Below, in pieces: positions 28,225 through 38,019 of a stretch of 64,000 nt of DNA. The notes under the pieces are model-generated. The model was not told where the DNA came from. It saw nothing but the letters and a program-made list of their open reading frames with translations, and ran no database searches. Numbering within the stretch: the first letter of the stretch is position 1; the number at the start of each line of letters is the position of its first letter. The position numbers were made by a program, and so were the translations under genes. Source of the DNA: Arsenicicoccus piscis (GTDB lineage: Bacteria > Actinomycetota > Actinomycetes > Actinomycetales > Dermatophilaceae); assembly GCF_022568835.1 (NCBI RefSeq), contig NZ_JAKZHV010000007.1:1-64000 (forward strand), written 5' to 3'.

Positions 28225-28230
28225 TACGCT
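28225..28230 (+). promoter_or_regulatory. -10 box of a probable leaderless promoter (ftsH)
   Basis: TACGCT ends 6 bp before the ATG at 28237. There is no Shine-Dalgarno sequence. No clear -35 is visible. Confidence 0.5.
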
Positions 28231-28236
28231 GGGCGC

Positions 28237-30228
28237 ATGGCAGAGCAGAAGCAGGGCCAGCAGCCGCGCGACGAGGCCGACAAGCCCAAGCCGTGGCGCA
28301 CCGAGGGTGTCCCCGACGACAAGCCGTCCGGCGCGTCGGGCTCGGGCGAGCGCCCGCCCTTCAGCTGGCGACGCTTCCTGCTCACGAGCGCCCTGATCTA
28401 CCTCGGGCTGTTCGGCATCCTGTCCATCCAGGACTCGATGACCGGTCCCAAGGAGGTCGCCTACACCGAGTTCGCCAAACAGGTGCAGGCGGGCAACGTC
28501 AAGGACGTCTACGCCCGCGGCGACACCATCGAGGGCGACCTCAAGGCGGCGGCACCGCTGCCCGAGGCAAGCGGGGGTGAGACCTACACCCAGTTCACGA
28601 CCGAGCGGCCCACTTGGGCCGACGATCAGCTCTACGCCGAGCTGACCAAGCAGGGCACCATCGTGTCCGCCAAGCCGGTCACCGAGCAGCGCGGTTTGCT
28701 GGCCAACCTGCTCGTGTCGTTGCTCCCGTGGGTCCTGATCATCGGCCTGTGGGTCTGGTTGATGCGCCGCCAGGCCCAGGCGATGGGCGGCATGGGTGGC
28801 ATGGGGATGCGGCGCAAGAAGTCGGCGCCTGTCGACCCCGAGAAGGTGCGGGTCACGTTCGACGACGTCGCCGGCATCGACGAGGTGGAGAACGAGATCG
28901 CCGACGTCGTCGACTACCTCAAGCACCCCGACAAGTACCGCGCGCTCGGTGCCCGGGCACCCAAGGGCGTGCTGCTCGCCGGCCCGCCCGGCACCGGCAA
29001 GACGCTGCTGGCCCGGGCGACCGCCGGGGAGGCGTCGGTGCCGTTCTTCTCTGCGTCGGCGTCGGAGTTCATCGAGATGATCGTCGGTGTCGGTGCGCAG
29101 CGCGTCCGCGAGCTGTTCGAGGAGGCCCGCAAGCTGGCGCCGGCCATCATCTTCATCGACGAGATCGACACCATCGGCCGGGCCCGGGGCGGCTCGCGCG
29201 CGATGGGCGGCCACGACGAGCGGGAGCAGACCCTCAACCAGATCCTCACCGAGATGGACGGCTTCTCCGGCTCCGAGGGTGTCGTCGTCCTCGCCGCGAC
29301 CAACCGCGCGGACGTGCTCGACCCGGCGCTGCTGCGACCCGGCCGGTTCGACCGCACGATCATGGTCCACGCCCCCGACGCCAAGGGTCGGGTCCAGATC
29401 CTGCGCGTGCACACCCGGTCGGTGCCGCTCGCCGCAGACGTCGACCTGGACGCGATGGCCAAGGCCACCCCCGGGATGACCGGCGCCGAGCTCGCCAACC
29501 TGGTCAACGAGGCCGCGCTGCTCGCCGCGAAGGCCGGTCAGCAGCAGGTCACCATGAAGGACTTCAGCGAGGCCCTCGAGAAGGTCCAGCTCGGGGCCGC
29601 CCGCAACGTGGTCATGCCCGAGCAGGAGCGCCGCCGCACCGCCTTCCACGAGGCCGGCCACGCCCTGCTCGGCATGCTGCAGCCCGGTGCCGACCCGGTC
29701 CGCAAGGTGTCGATCGTCCCGCGCGGCCGCGCCCTCGGCGTGACGCTGTCCACCCCCGAGAGCGACCGCTACGGCTACGACGAGGACTACCTCAAGGGTC
29801 GGATCATCGGCGCGCTCGGCGGCATGGCCGCCGAGGAGGTCGTCTACGACGTCATCACCACGGGCGCCGAGTCCGACCTCGAGAACGCCACCGCCATCGC
29901 TCGCCAGATGGTCGGGCGCTGGGGCATGTCCGAAAAGGTCGGGCCGGTCACGATCCTGCCGTCCGACGGCGACCCGCGGATGATGGGCATCTCCGACAAG
30001 ATGCTCTCGACGGTCGACGAGGAGGTGCGGCGGATCATCGACGAGTGCTACGGCCGGGCGGTCGACCAGCTGCGCGAGCACCGCCACCAGCTCGACGGCA
30101 TCGTGACGGCGCTGCTCGACGCCGAGACGCTCGACGAGCCGGAGATCTATGCCGCCGCCGGCATCGAGCGTCCGCGGACGATCCCCGCGGACCAGGAGCC
30201 GGCTCGCGCCACCGTGCCGCACCCATGA
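28237..30228 (+). CDS. ftsH: FtsH-family ATP-dependent zinc metalloprotease
   Basis: A 663-residue AAA+ membrane protease. There is a polar N-terminus, a first membrane helix ([17 protein letters not shown], about 47-63), a short extracytoplasmic domain and a second helix ([20 protein letters not shown]). The AAA domain has Walker A GPPGTGKT (about 249-256), Walker [12 protein letters not shown] and the second-region-of-homology arginines in [20 protein letters not shown]. The zinc motif is HEAGH (about 471-475). It degrades misfolded or regulatory membrane proteins. A main ftsH usually sits near hpt/folE in Actinobacteria, so this may be a second copy. The stop overlaps the next start (ATGA). 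Confidence 0.94.
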   Translation: MAEQKQGQQPRDEADKPKPWRTEGVPDDKPSGASGSGERPPFSWRRFLLTSALIYLGLFGILSIQDSMTGPKEVAYTEFAKQVQAGNVKDVYARGDTIEGDLKAAAPLPEASGGETYTQFTTERPTWADDQLYAELTKQGTIVSAKPVTEQRGLLANLLVSLLPWVLIIGLWVWLMRRQAQAMGGMGGMGMRRKKSAPVDPEKVRVTFDDVAGIDEVENEIADVVDYLKHPDKYRALGARAPKGVLLAGPPGTGKTLLARATAGEASVPFFSASASEFIEMIVGVGAQRVRELFEEARKLAPAIIFIDEIDTIGRARGGSRAMGGHDEREQTLNQILTEMDGFSGSEGVVVLAATNRADVLDPALLRPGRFDRTIMVHAPDAKGRVQILRVHTRSVPLAADVDLDAMAKATPGMTGAELANLVNEAALLAAKAGQQQVTMKDFSEALEKVQLGAARNVVMPEQERRRTAFHEAGHALLGMLQPGADPVRKVSIVPRGRALGVTLSTPESDRYGYDEDYLKGRIIGALGGMAAEEVVYDVITTGAESDLENATAIARQMVGRWGMSEKVGPVTILPSDGDPRMMGISDKMLSTVDEEVRRIIDECYGRAVDQLREHRHQLDGIVTALLDAETLDEPEIYAAAGIERPRTIPADQEPARATVPHP

Positions 30229-31187
30229 CCGGCCGCGGCAGCCTGCCCGCCGACGCCTGCTCGATCGCGTGGGAGCGGTCCGGCCTCCCCGTCTACGGCT
30301 CGGCGGCGCAGGCCACCTTCATCGTGGCGCTGGAGCAGCCCGGCCCCTGGGGGCGGGACGCGATCGTCCAGTCCCACCTGGATCCTGAGGTCGGCCGGGC
30401 GATCGAGGACGCGTGCGCCCGTGCCGGGGGCCGCTTCCTGCTGATCCGTGCGCCCGGGGCGCACTCCGACATCGAGCACGCCAGCCCTCGACGGGTCTTC
30501 GTGTCCGGCGGGTTGGCTGTCGGTCGACCCTGGCTGCTTGTCGGCACCGTGGTGCGACCAGCCACGCTGCTCGAGCTGCCGTTCGCCGACCTGGGGGCCG
30601 GCGGCGCGTTCGCGGCGCGGGCCGTCGTGCCCGGCCACCTGACCACGACGACCGGCATCCTGCTGGTCTGCACCAACTCCAAGCGCGACGTGTGCTGCGC
30701 CGTGCGGGGCCGCCCGATCGCCCGCGCGGCAGCCGAGCAGCGCCCCGGGCGGGTGTGGGAGTGCACGCACACCGGGGGCCACCGCTTCGCTCCCACCGGG
30801 GTAGCCCTCCCCACCGGTCACACGGTCGCGAACCTCACCACCGAGCTGGCCGTCGAGATCGTCGACGCCTCCGCCCGCGACGAGCTGGCCGCCGGGGCAC
30901 TCGGCCCGAGCCACGACCGGGGCCGGTCCTGCCTGCCCGCCCCGGCACAGGCGGCCGAGTCGTTCGTGCGCGCCGAGACGGGCGAGACCGACCCGCACGC
31001 CTTCCGCGTCCGGATCTCGATGGCGGGCGGCATCCTCGCGCACGTGACGCACACCGACGGACGCTCGTGGCTGCTGCGCCTGGAGCTCGCGCCGACCGGT
31101 GACGAGCGCAAGGACAGCTGCGCCAAGCCAGCCACCCCCTCCAGGGCGTGGACCATCACTTCCCTGCCGACCGGGGACTCCTACTAG
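30225..31187 (+). CDS. Sucrase/ferredoxin-like family protein
   Basis: A 320-residue protein of the Aim32/sucrase-ferredoxin-like family (PF06999), thioredoxin-like fold. Redox or Fe-S ligands are in LLVCTNSKRDVCCAVRGRPI and WECTHTGGHRFAPTGVALP. An N-terminal CSIAWERSGLPVYGSA segment is also typical. Relatives bind a [2Fe-2S] cluster; the physiological role in bacteria is not established. The start overlaps the ftsH stop by 4 bp, so the two are co-translated, which is odd for unrelated functions. Confidence 0.85.
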   Translation: MTGRGSLPADACSIAWERSGLPVYGSAAQATFIVALEQPGPWGRDAIVQSHLDPEVGRAIEDACARAGGRFLLIRAPGAHSDIEHASPRRVFVSGGLAVGRPWLLVGTVVRPATLLELPFADLGAGGAFAARAVVPGHLTTTTGILLVCTNSKRDVCCAVRGRPIARAAAEQRPGRVWECTHTGGHRFAPTGVALPTGHTVANLTTELAVEIVDASARDELAAGALGPSHDRGRSCLPAPAQAAESFVRAETGETDPHAFRVRISMAGGILAHVTHTDGRSWLLRLELAPTGDERKDSCAKPATPSRAWTITSLPTGDSY

Positions 31188-31206
31188 AGTCGGGTCACGC
31201 TATGGG

Positions 31207-31242
31207 GCGCCGGCACCATTTTCAGGTGCGCTGCACCGGCGC
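31207..31242 (+). terminator. Hairpin downstream of the sucrase/ferredoxin-like gene
   Basis: GCGCCGG at 31207-31213 pairs with CCGGCGC at 31236-31242, with an inner CACC/GGTG pairing possible. It lies 20 bp after the stop codon and before the GH3 gene. It may be a terminator or a 5' leader structure. Confidence 0.4.
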
Positions 31243-31301
31243 GGCCCCGGACCGCGGCAACACAACGGCACGCACAACCCGTCAACGACGAACGGTGGAT
31301 C

Positions 31302-33602
31302 ATGACCGGCCTGGACACCCCTGATCTGCTCGCCCAGCTCAGCCTCGAGGAGAAGGCCGCGCTCACCAGCGGGCTCGACTTCTGGCACACCGTCCCGGTC
31401 GACCGACTGGGTATCCCCAGCGTCATGGTCGCGGACGGACCGCACGGTCTACGCAAGCAGGGCTCGCAGGCCGACCACGTCGGCATCGGCGGCTCCAACC
31501 CCGCCACCTGCTTCCCGCCGGCGGTCGGCCTCGCCTCCTCGTGGAACCGCGCCCTGGTGCGCCGGGTCGGCGAGGCGCTCGGGCACGAGGGTCGCGCCGA
31601 GGAGCTCGCGGTCATCCTCGGGCCGGGCATCAACATCAAGCGGTCCCCGCTGTGCGGGCGCAACTTCGAGTACCTCTCGGAGGACCCGCTGGTCGCCGGC
31701 GAGCTGGCCGTCGCGATGGTCGGCGGCATCCAGAGCCAGGGCGTCGGCACGTCGGTCAAGCACTACGCGGTCAACAACCAGGAGACGGACCGGTTGCGCG
31801 TGAACGCCGTGGTCGACGAGCGGACCCTGCGGGAGATCTACCTGCCGGCGTTCGAGCGCACGGTGAAGCAGGCCAAGCCGTGGACCGTCATGGCGTCCTA
31901 CAACAAGGTCAACGGGGAGTGGGTCAGCCAGGACCCGTGGCTGCTCACCGAGGTGCTGCGCGACGAGTGGGGCTACGAGGGCATGACGGTCTCGGACTGG
32001 GGAGCCGTCGTCGACCGGGTCAAGGGCCTGGCCGCCGGTCTCGACCTCGAGATGCCCGGCCACCAGGACAAGACCCCGGCCGAGGTCGTCGCCGCGGTGC
32101 GCGAGGGGCGCCTGGACGAGGCTGACCTCGACCGCGCCGTGGGCCGGGTGCTCGACCTGATCTCACGCGCCATGACCGAGCAGGCCGAGCCTGCTGCACC
32201 CGTCGACCACGACACCCAGCACGCGATCGCGAAGGCGGCGGCGCTCGAGTCGATCGTGCTGCTGCGCAACGAGTCTCGCGGTTCCACCACCAGCTCGGCC
32301 CGGCCCCTGCTCCCCCTCGACCCCGCGGCCAGCGAGCGCCTGCTGGTCGTCGGCGAGCTGGCCCGCACGCCGCGCTACCAGGGGGCCGGGTCCAGCCAGG
32401 TCAACCCGACCCAGGTGTCGGACGCGCTCAGCGCCCTGCAGCGCACGGTCGGCGACCGACTGACCTTCGCCGCGGGCTACGACGTGGCTCTCGACGAGGC
32501 CACGGACCATGCCCTGCTGGACGAGGCGGTCGCGGCCGCCGCGGACGCCGACGTGCTCGTCGTGTTCGCCGGGCTGCCCAGCCGCTACGAGTCCGAGGGC
32601 TACGACCGCACCCACCTGGACCTGCCGCCGAACCAGCGCGCGCTGATCGACGCGATGGCCGACCTCGACAAGCCCACCGTGGTGGTGCTGTCGAACGGTT
32701 CCGCGGTCACCCTCGCCGGCTGGCACGACCGGGTCGACGCCGTGGTCGAGGGGTGGCTGCTCGGGCAGGCCGGTGGCGAGGCCCTCGCCGACGTGCTGCT
32801 CGGCGTCGTGAACCCGTCCGGCAAGCTCACCGAGACGCTCCCGCTGGCGCTCGAGGACAACCCGTCGTTCGGCAACTTCCCGGGCGCGCTCGGCGAGGTG
32901 CGCTACGGCGAGGGGGTGTTCGTGGGTTACCGCGGCTACGACACCCGCCACCAAGCCGTGGCCTACCCGTTCGGCCACGGGCTGTCCTACACGCGCTACG
33001 ACTACACCAACCTGGACGTGCGCGTCATCGACCCCGACGCGACCGCCGAGACCGAGGAGGCCGTGCTCGTCGCCGTCACGGTGACCAACGTGGGCGACGT
33101 CGACGGCTCGGAGATCGTGCAGCTCTACGTCGGCGACCCGCAGTCCGCCGTGGCGCGGCCGGTGCACGAGCTGCGTGGCTTCTCCAAGGAGTCGCTGGAG
33201 GTCGGGCACTCCCACCGCGTGCGGTTCACCCTCTCGGGACGCGACCTCTCCTACTGGCACCCGGCCGAGCGACGCTGGTTCCTCGAACCCGGCGCGTTCG
33301 TCATCGAGGTCGGCGCGTCGGCGCGCGACATCCGCGGCACCGCCACGATCGAGATCACCGGCGGCGACCGCGCGACCACGCACCTGACGTCGGCGTCGAC
33401 CTACGAGGAGTGGCACGACGACCCGGTCGGCGGTCCGCTGCTGGCCGAGCACTTCGAGCGCCACGGCAAGACCATGGTGGAGCCCGAGGTCATCGGCAAC
33501 TTCCCGCTGGATCGGCTCGCGGCCTTCGAGGGCATGTCGCTCAGCACCGAGCAGCTGGCCGACCTGGTGGCCGACCTGCGCGCCCGCTCCGACCAGAGGT
33601 AG
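31302..33602 (+). CDS. Glycoside hydrolase family 3 beta-glucosidase
   Basis: A 766-residue GH3 enzyme. The TIM-barrel domain starts LSLEEKAALTSGLDFWHTV and contains SVKHYAVNNQETDR and the nucleophile loop GMTVSDWGAV (Asp about 232). The alpha/beta sandwich holds AGSSQVNPTQVSDAL and GLPSRYESEGYDR, where the acid/base glutamate is expected. A C-terminal fibronectin-III-like domain (about 575-690) follows, then a family tail. There is no signal peptide, so it probably cleaves imported beta-glucosides in the cytosol. No transporter gene adjoins it. Confidence 0.94.
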   Translation: MTGLDTPDLLAQLSLEEKAALTSGLDFWHTVPVDRLGIPSVMVADGPHGLRKQGSQADHVGIGGSNPATCFPPAVGLASSWNRALVRRVGEALGHEGRAEELAVILGPGINIKRSPLCGRNFEYLSEDPLVAGELAVAMVGGIQSQGVGTSVKHYAVNNQETDRLRVNAVVDERTLREIYLPAFERTVKQAKPWTVMASYNKVNGEWVSQDPWLLTEVLRDEWGYEGMTVSDWGAVVDRVKGLAAGLDLEMPGHQDKTPAEVVAAVREGRLDEADLDRAVGRVLDLISRAMTEQAEPAAPVDHDTQHAIAKAAALESIVLLRNESRGSTTSSARPLLPLDPAASERLLVVGELARTPRYQGAGSSQVNPTQVSDALSALQRTVGDRLTFAAGYDVALDEATDHALLDEAVAAAADADVLVVFAGLPSRYESEGYDRTHLDLPPNQRALIDAMADLDKPTVVVLSNGSAVTLAGWHDRVDAVVEGWLLGQAGGEALADVLLGVVNPSGKLTETLPLALEDNPSFGNFPGALGEVRYGEGVFVGYRGYDTRHQAVAYPFGHGLSYTRYDYTNLDVRVIDPDATAETEEAVLVAVTVTNVGDVDGSEIVQLYVGDPQSAVARPVHELRGFSKESLEVGHSHRVRFTLSGRDLSYWHPAERRWFLEPGAFVIEVGASARDIRGTATIEITGGDRATTHLTSASTYEEWHDDPVGGPLLAEHFERHGKTMVEPEVIGNFPLDRLAAFEGMSLSTEQLADLVADLRARSDQR

Positions 33603-33643
33603 CGGCCAGAGGTGTAGTGGTCAGGGGCGTAGCGGTCAGCTGT
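33599..33643. repeat. Three 15-bp direct repeats at convergent gene ends
   Basis: Units starting at 33599, 33614 and 33629 follow the pattern GTAGYGGYCAGNNGN. They span the 33-bp gap between the GH3 stop and the permease stop and run a few bases into the permease 3' end. No function is evident. Confidence 0.6.
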
Positions 33644-35099
33644 AGGGCCGGCTCTTGCGCTGGCGCGGCAGCTCGTCCGGGTGCCCACCGAGGTGCGTGA
33701 CGTCCTCGGGCGTGTGCCGGTCGCGGGAGATGAACCGGGTGCCGATGAAGTGCAGCACCCACAGCCCCATGCCCACGAGGAGCAGCCACCCGGCCACCAC
33801 GTAGTCGCTGGCCGCACGCTGCGACAGCGGGCTGGCCAGGTAGCCACACAGCAACGCCCCGATGATCGGGATGATCGTCGGCGCCTTGAAGTGGTCGTGG
33901 TCGACCGGGCTGCGGCGCAGCACGAGCACGGCGATGTTAACGATCGTGAAGACCACGAGCAGCAGCAGCGACGTGGTGCCGCCGAGCGAGGTCAGGTCGG
34001 CGAAGTAGATCAGCCCGAACGCCAGCAGCGTCGTGAACACGATGGCGACCCACGGGGTGCGCCGGGTGCGGTGCACGATGCCGAGGGTGCGGGGCAGCAC
34101 GCTCTCGTACGCCATGCCGTAGAGCAGCCGCGAGGCCATCAGCATGTTGATCAGCGCCGAGTTGGCGACGGCGAACATGCTGATGACCGCGAAGATGGCG
34201 ATCGGGAAGCCGGGGGCGCCCGCCTCGACGACCTTCAGCAGGGGCGTCTCGCCCTCGCCGAGCTCGCTCGGCTCCACCAGGGTCACCGACGCGATCGCGA
34301 CCAGCACGTAGATCACGCCGGTGATGGTCAGACCGATGAGCATCATCTTGGGGAAGATCTTGACCGGGTCCATGGTCTCCTCGGCCATGTTGACCGAGTC
34401 CTCGAAGCCGACCATCGCGAAGAACGCCAGGGCCGTCGCCGCCGTGACGGCGGTGAAGGGGTTGGCCCCGTCCTTGACGCGCAGGTCGGTCAGGGTCGCG
34501 GCGTCGCCCTTGCCCTGACCGATCGCCCACAGGCCGATGGCGATGATGATGAGCAGGCCGGTGAGCTCTACGAGGGTCAGCAGCACGTTGACCTTGACGG
34601 ACTCGCCGACGCCGCGGAAGTTGATCCCCGCCACGAGCAGCATGAAGCCGAGCGCGCACAGCAGCAGCGCGACGCCGCCCGACTGCCAGCTGAGACCGGC
34701 GGCCTTCGACAGGTTGCCGGCGAAGGCGATCGCGGCGCTGGAGGCCGAGGTGAGGCCCGAGCACATGACCGCGAAGCACACGAGGAAGGTGAGGAAGTGG
34801 ATGCCGAACGCCTTGTGCACGTAGACCGCGGCGCCGCCGGCCTTGGGGTACTTCGTCACGAGCTCCAGGTAGCTGAACGCCGTCAGGATCGCGACGACGA
34901 ACGCGCAGAGGAACGGCAACCAGACGGCCCCGCCGACCTCCTTGGCGACCTTGCCGGTGAGGGCGTAGACGCCGGTGCCGAGGATGTCACCGACGATGAA
35001 CAGCAGCAGCAACCACGGACCGATGGCCCGCTTGAGCGACGGCTCCTCGCGGGCCTCGTCCTCGGCGCCGGTCATAGGGGTAGACCCGGTCTCACTCAC
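33636..35099 (-). CDS. APC-family amino acid permease
   Basis: A 487-residue transporter with about 12 hydrophobic segments. The first helix carries the family signature IVGDILGTGVYALTGKVA, and later segments include FAMVGFEDSVNMAEETMDP and a C-terminal GWLLLVGMGLWVLHFI. It belongs to the cationic or unspecified APC group; substrate specificity cannot be read from sequence. A GTG start at 35099 with GAGGG upstream is preferred; a GTG two codons further up (35105) is possible. It is divergent from the DUF5666 lipoprotein. Confidence 0.9.
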   Translation of the reverse strand: MSETGSTPMTGAEDEAREEPSLKRAIGPWLLLLFIVGDILGTGVYALTGKVAKEVGGAVWLPFLCAFVVAILTAFSYLELVTKYPKAGGAAVYVHKAFGIHFLTFLVCFAVMCSGLTSASSAAIAFAGNLSKAAGLSWQSGGVALLLCALGFMLLVAGINFRGVGESVKVNVLLTLVELTGLLIIIAIGLWAIGQGKGDAATLTDLRVKDGANPFTAVTAATALAFFAMVGFEDSVNMAEETMDPVKIFPKMMLIGLTITGVIYVLVAIASVTLVEPSELGEGETPLLKVVEAGAPGFPIAIFAVISMFAVANSALINMLMASRLLYGMAYESVLPRTLGIVHRTRRTPWVAIVFTTLLAFGLIYFADLTSLGGTTSLLLLVVFTIVNIAVLVLRRSPVDHDHFKAPTIIPIIGALLCGYLASPLSQRAASDYVVAGWLLLVGMGLWVLHFIGTRFISRDRHTPEDVTHLGGHPDELPRQRKSRPYS

Positions 35100-35284
35100 G
35101 GACACACCCTCACCCTGTGCAGATGCTGAGGTCCACACGCGGAGCGGGATGTGTCCGAATCGGTACCAAGGAGTCACAGGAATTCTCAGCAACTCATAGC
35201 CTCCTGACAGCCATCCGCCCCGTGGTCCTCAGGTGCGGCGAGCACACTCGCGCCCAGTGCTGATCACGCAACGATGCTGTCCTC

Positions 35285-35290
35285 AGGAGG
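35285..35290 (+). promoter_or_regulatory. Strong Shine-Dalgarno of the DUF5666 lipoprotein gene
   Basis: AGGAGG lies 4 bp before the ATG at 35295, a full anti-16S match that fixes this start. The 195-bp divergent region upstream shows no operator I can identify. Confidence 0.7.
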
Positions 35291-35294
35291 AACC

Positions 35295-36419
35295 ATGACC
35301 ACCGCCCTCGAGCGACTCCCCCGTTCCGTGCGCACCGTCGCCCTCGGCGCCGCGGCCGCCGCGACGCTGGCCGCGTGCGGCTCCGCCCAGGCCGCGGGTG
35401 GTGGAGCCCTCCCCGGGGCTACCCCCTCGGGCAGCGCCTCCTCCGGCTCTGGCGCCTCGGGCTCTGGGTCCTCGGGTTCCGGCTCGTCCGGTGAGCAGGG
35501 CCGCGGTGGACGTGGTCACGGTGGCATGGACGGTCAGGGTGGTCACGGTGGGCCTGGCGGGCATGGCGACATGGGTGGTGGCGGCGCTCAGGGCACCATC
35601 GCCACCGTCGACGGCTCGACGGTGACGATCAACGACCGGCTCGGCACCCGCACCCTCACCATCGCGAGCACGGCCACCATCACTAAGGCGGCCACCGGTT
35701 CGCTCGCCGACGTGAAGGTGGGGTCGTGCGTCTCGGCCCGGCCGGCGAACGGCACGGACCGGTCGGCGACGGGCTTCACCGCGGCGGCGGTCACCGTCGC
35801 GCCGGCCGGCACCTCCGACCGGTGCGCCACGGTGGCGTCCGTGAGCGGCTCGAGCTTCACCGTGACCATGCCGGCCCGACCGGACCGCGGCACCAAGTCC
35901 TCGCCGGGGACGAGCGGGACCAGCGGGACCGATGCCCCGTCGGCGGCTCCCTCCACCGGCACGGCGACGCCCAGCACGGCGACGCCCAGCACGACCACCA
36001 TCACGGTCACGACCAACAGCGCGACGACCTTCACCACCCTCGCCAAGGCCACACTCGCCGACGTGACGACCGGGCAGTGCCTCGCCGCCAGAGCGGCGCG
36101 GTCGACGGGCGGCTCGGCCGGCGGTTCGAGCGGCTCCTCGGCCGGCGGCTCGACGACGCCGACCCCCACCCCGTCGGCGACCACCGAGAAGATCCCGGTC
36201 GAGGTCACCGACGTGTTCCTCTACGCCCCCGTCGACGGCCAGTGCGTCGGTGTCGGCGTCAAGGGCATGGGTGGCATGGGCGGCGGCAAGGGCATGAGCG
36301 GCATGAAGGGCATGCGCGGGGGCGGCAGCAGCAGCACCCCGGGCACGACGACGCCCACCCCGGGCAGCACCACGCCCGGCACGACGGGCACCGCCGGCGC
36401 CGCGAGCTACTCCGCGTGA
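35295..36419 (+). CDS. DUF5666-domain lipoprotein with low-complexity linkers
   Basis: A 374-residue exported protein. The signal peptide ends in a lipobox, TLAAC (Cys28), so it should be lipid-anchored. Two DUF5666-type beta domains follow (GTIATVDGSTVTINDRLG and CATVASVSGSSFTVTMPA). Each includes a TITKAATGSLADVKVGSCV-like repeat; the second is FTTLAKATLADVTTGQC. Gly/Ser/His- and Thr/Pro-rich linkers surround them, and a GMGGMGGGKGM-type Met/Gly tail lies near the C-terminus. The His and Met clusters hint at metal binding, but this is inference. The function is unknown. Confidence 0.88.
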   Translation: MTTALERLPRSVRTVALGAAAAATLAACGSAQAAGGGALPGATPSGSASSGSGASGSGSSGSGSSGEQGRGGRGHGGMDGQGGHGGPGGHGDMGGGGAQGTIATVDGSTVTINDRLGTRTLTIASTATITKAATGSLADVKVGSCVSARPANGTDRSATGFTAAAVTVAPAGTSDRCATVASVSGSSFTVTMPARPDRGTKSSPGTSGTSGTDAPSAAPSTGTATPSTATPSTTTITVTTNSATTFTTLAKATLADVTTGQCLAARAARSTGGSAGGSSGSSAGGSTTPTPTPSATTEKIPVEVTDVFLYAPVDGQCVGVGVKGMGGMGGGKGMSGMKGMRGGGSSSTPGTTTPTPGSTTPGTTGTAGAASYSA

Positions 36420-36450
36420 CCCGGCGAACCCGGCTGGACCAGCGGATCGA

Positions 36451-37893
36451 CTAGATCGACGGCAGACGCCCCATCGAGTCGGCCAGGTGGGCGTCGAGCT
36501 GCGGGTCGTCGCCGGCGGCCGTGGTGAACCCGCTCGTCAGGTAGTCACCGTACGACGGCAGCTCGAGATGTCCGTGACCCGACAGCCCGACGACGATGAC
36601 CTTGTCCTCGCCGGTCTCGGCGCAGCGGCGCGCCTCGGCCACCATGCCGGCGATCGCGTGGGTCGACTCCGGCGCAGGGATGATGCCCTCGTGCGTCGCG
36701 AAGAGGATGCCCGCGGCGAAGCACTCGTCCTGCTCCAGCGCGACGGCCTCGAGCTCGCCCTCGTGGTAGAGGTGGGACACCAGCGGCGCCATGCCGTGGT
36801 AGCGCAGGCCGCCGGCGTGGATCGCGCTCGGCATGAAGTCCTTGCCGAGCGTGTGCATCTTCATCAACGGGGTCATGCCCGCGACGTCGCCGAAGTCGTA
36901 GGCGTAGACGCCGCGCGTCAGGCTGGGGCACGCCGCAGGTTCTACGGCTCGCACGATCGGGGCCATCCGACCAGCCCACCGCTCGCGCAGGACCGGGAAG
37001 GTCAGCCCCGCGAAGTTCGACCCGCCGCCGGTGCACCCGATGACGACGTCCGGCGTCTCGCCGGCCTTGTCGAGCTGGCGCAGCACCTCTTCGCCGATGA
37101 TCGTCTGGTGCAGCAGCACGTGGTTGAGCACCGACCCGAGCGCGTAGTTCGTCATCGGGCTCTGCACCGCGGCCTCGACGGCCTCGGAGATGGCGATGCC
37201 GAGGCTGCCGGTGGAGTCTGGGTACTGCTCACGGATCACCCGGCCCGCCGCGGTGAGCTCGGACGGGCTACGGTGCACCGTCGCCCCGAAGGTCTCCATC
37301 ATCAGTCGGCGGTAGGGCTTGGAGTCGAAGGAGTTGGCGACCTGCCACACCTCGCACTCCAGGCCGTACTGCGCGCAGGCGAAGGCCAGGCTGCTCCCCC
37401 ACTGCCCCGCGCCCGTCTCGGTGGTGAGCTTGGTGACGCCGGCCTCGTGGTTGTAGAACGCTTGCGGCACAGCGGAATTCGGCTTGTGGCTGCCGGCGGG
37501 GCTCACCCCTTCGTACTTCACGTAGATCCGGGCGGGAGTGCCGAGGGCGCGCTCGAGGCGGGTCACGCGCAGCAGCGGGCTCGGCCGCCACAGCCGGTAG
37601 ACCTCCTGGATCGCCTCGGGGATGTCGAACCACCGCTCGGTGCCGAGCTCCTGCTCGATCAGCGCCGGCGGGAAGAGCGGGCCGAGGTCGTCAGGGGTGA
37701 CCGGCTCGTGGGTGCCGGGGTGCAGCATCGGCGGCATCGGGGTGGGCAGGTCGGCCACGATGTTGTACCACCGCGTCGGCATCTCGGCCTCGCTGAGCAG
37801 GATCTTGTGCTCGGGCCGGCGGCCGTGGGTCGGGTTGCTCGACCCGTCGCCGGGCTGGGTCTCGGAGGTGCGCTCGGAGGACGTCGTCGTCAT
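36451..37893 (-). CDS. TrpB2-type tryptophan synthase beta-like protein
   Basis: A 480-residue PLP enzyme of the TrpB2 group, longer than TrpB1. The PLP lysine is in AGSHKPNSA (Lys137) and the phosphate-binding loop is [10 protein letters not shown]. No trpA is adjacent, as is usual for TrpB2, which can act as a stand-alone serine/indole condensing enzyme. The ATG at 37893 is chosen over an upstream GTG because a TANNNT box lies 7 bp before it. Confidence 0.93.
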   Translation of the reverse strand: MTTTSSERTSETQPGDGSSNPTHGRRPEHKILLSEAEMPTRWYNIVADLPTPMPPMLHPGTHEPVTPDDLGPLFPPALIEQELGTERWFDIPEAIQEVYRLWRPSPLLRVTRLERALGTPARIYVKYEGVSPAGSHKPNSAVPQAFYNHEAGVTKLTTETGAGQWGSSLAFACAQYGLECEVWQVANSFDSKPYRRLMMETFGATVHRSPSELTAAGRVIREQYPDSTGSLGIAISEAVEAAVQSPMTNYALGSVLNHVLLHQTIIGEEVLRQLDKAGETPDVVIGCTGGGSNFAGLTFPVLRERWAGRMAPIVRAVEPAACPSLTRGVYAYDFGDVAGMTPLMKMHTLGKDFMPSAIHAGGLRYHGMAPLVSHLYHEGELEAVALEQDECFAAGILFATHEGIIPAPESTHAIAGMVAEARRCAETGEDKVIVVGLSGHGHLELPSYGDYLTSGFTTAAGDDPQLDAHLADSMGRLPSI

Positions 37894-37900
37894 GGCCCAA

Positions 37901-37906
37901 ACCCTA
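37901..37906 (-). promoter_or_regulatory. -10 box of a probable leaderless promoter (trpB2)
   Basis: TAGGGT on the minus strand ends 7 bp before the ATG at 37893. No ribosome-binding sequence is present. Confidence 0.55.
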
Positions 37907-37947
37907 GCGCCGCCCACTGACACCCACCGACACCCACCGAACGGTCG

Positions 37948-37961
37948 ATGACAGATGTCAT
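37948..37961. promoter_or_regulatory. Palindromic operator ATGACA-GA-TGTCAT
   Basis: A perfect 14-bp inverted repeat lies between divergent trpB2 and the membrane protein gene at 38020. This shape resembles sites bound by NarL/LuxR-type response regulators. No such regulator gene is in the window. It could control either neighbour. Confidence 0.5.
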
Positions 37962-38007
37962 GGCGGGCCGCTGACGGGACTCATACGGACGTGCCGACCG
38001 CCGCGCC

Positions 38008-38013
38008 TACGGT
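38008..38013 (+). promoter_or_regulatory. -10 box of a probable leaderless promoter (38020 gene)
   Basis: TACGGT ends 6 bp before the ATG at 38020. The same hexamer and spacing occur at the GlxA-type regulator. Confidence 0.55.
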
Positions 38014-38019
38014 CGACCC

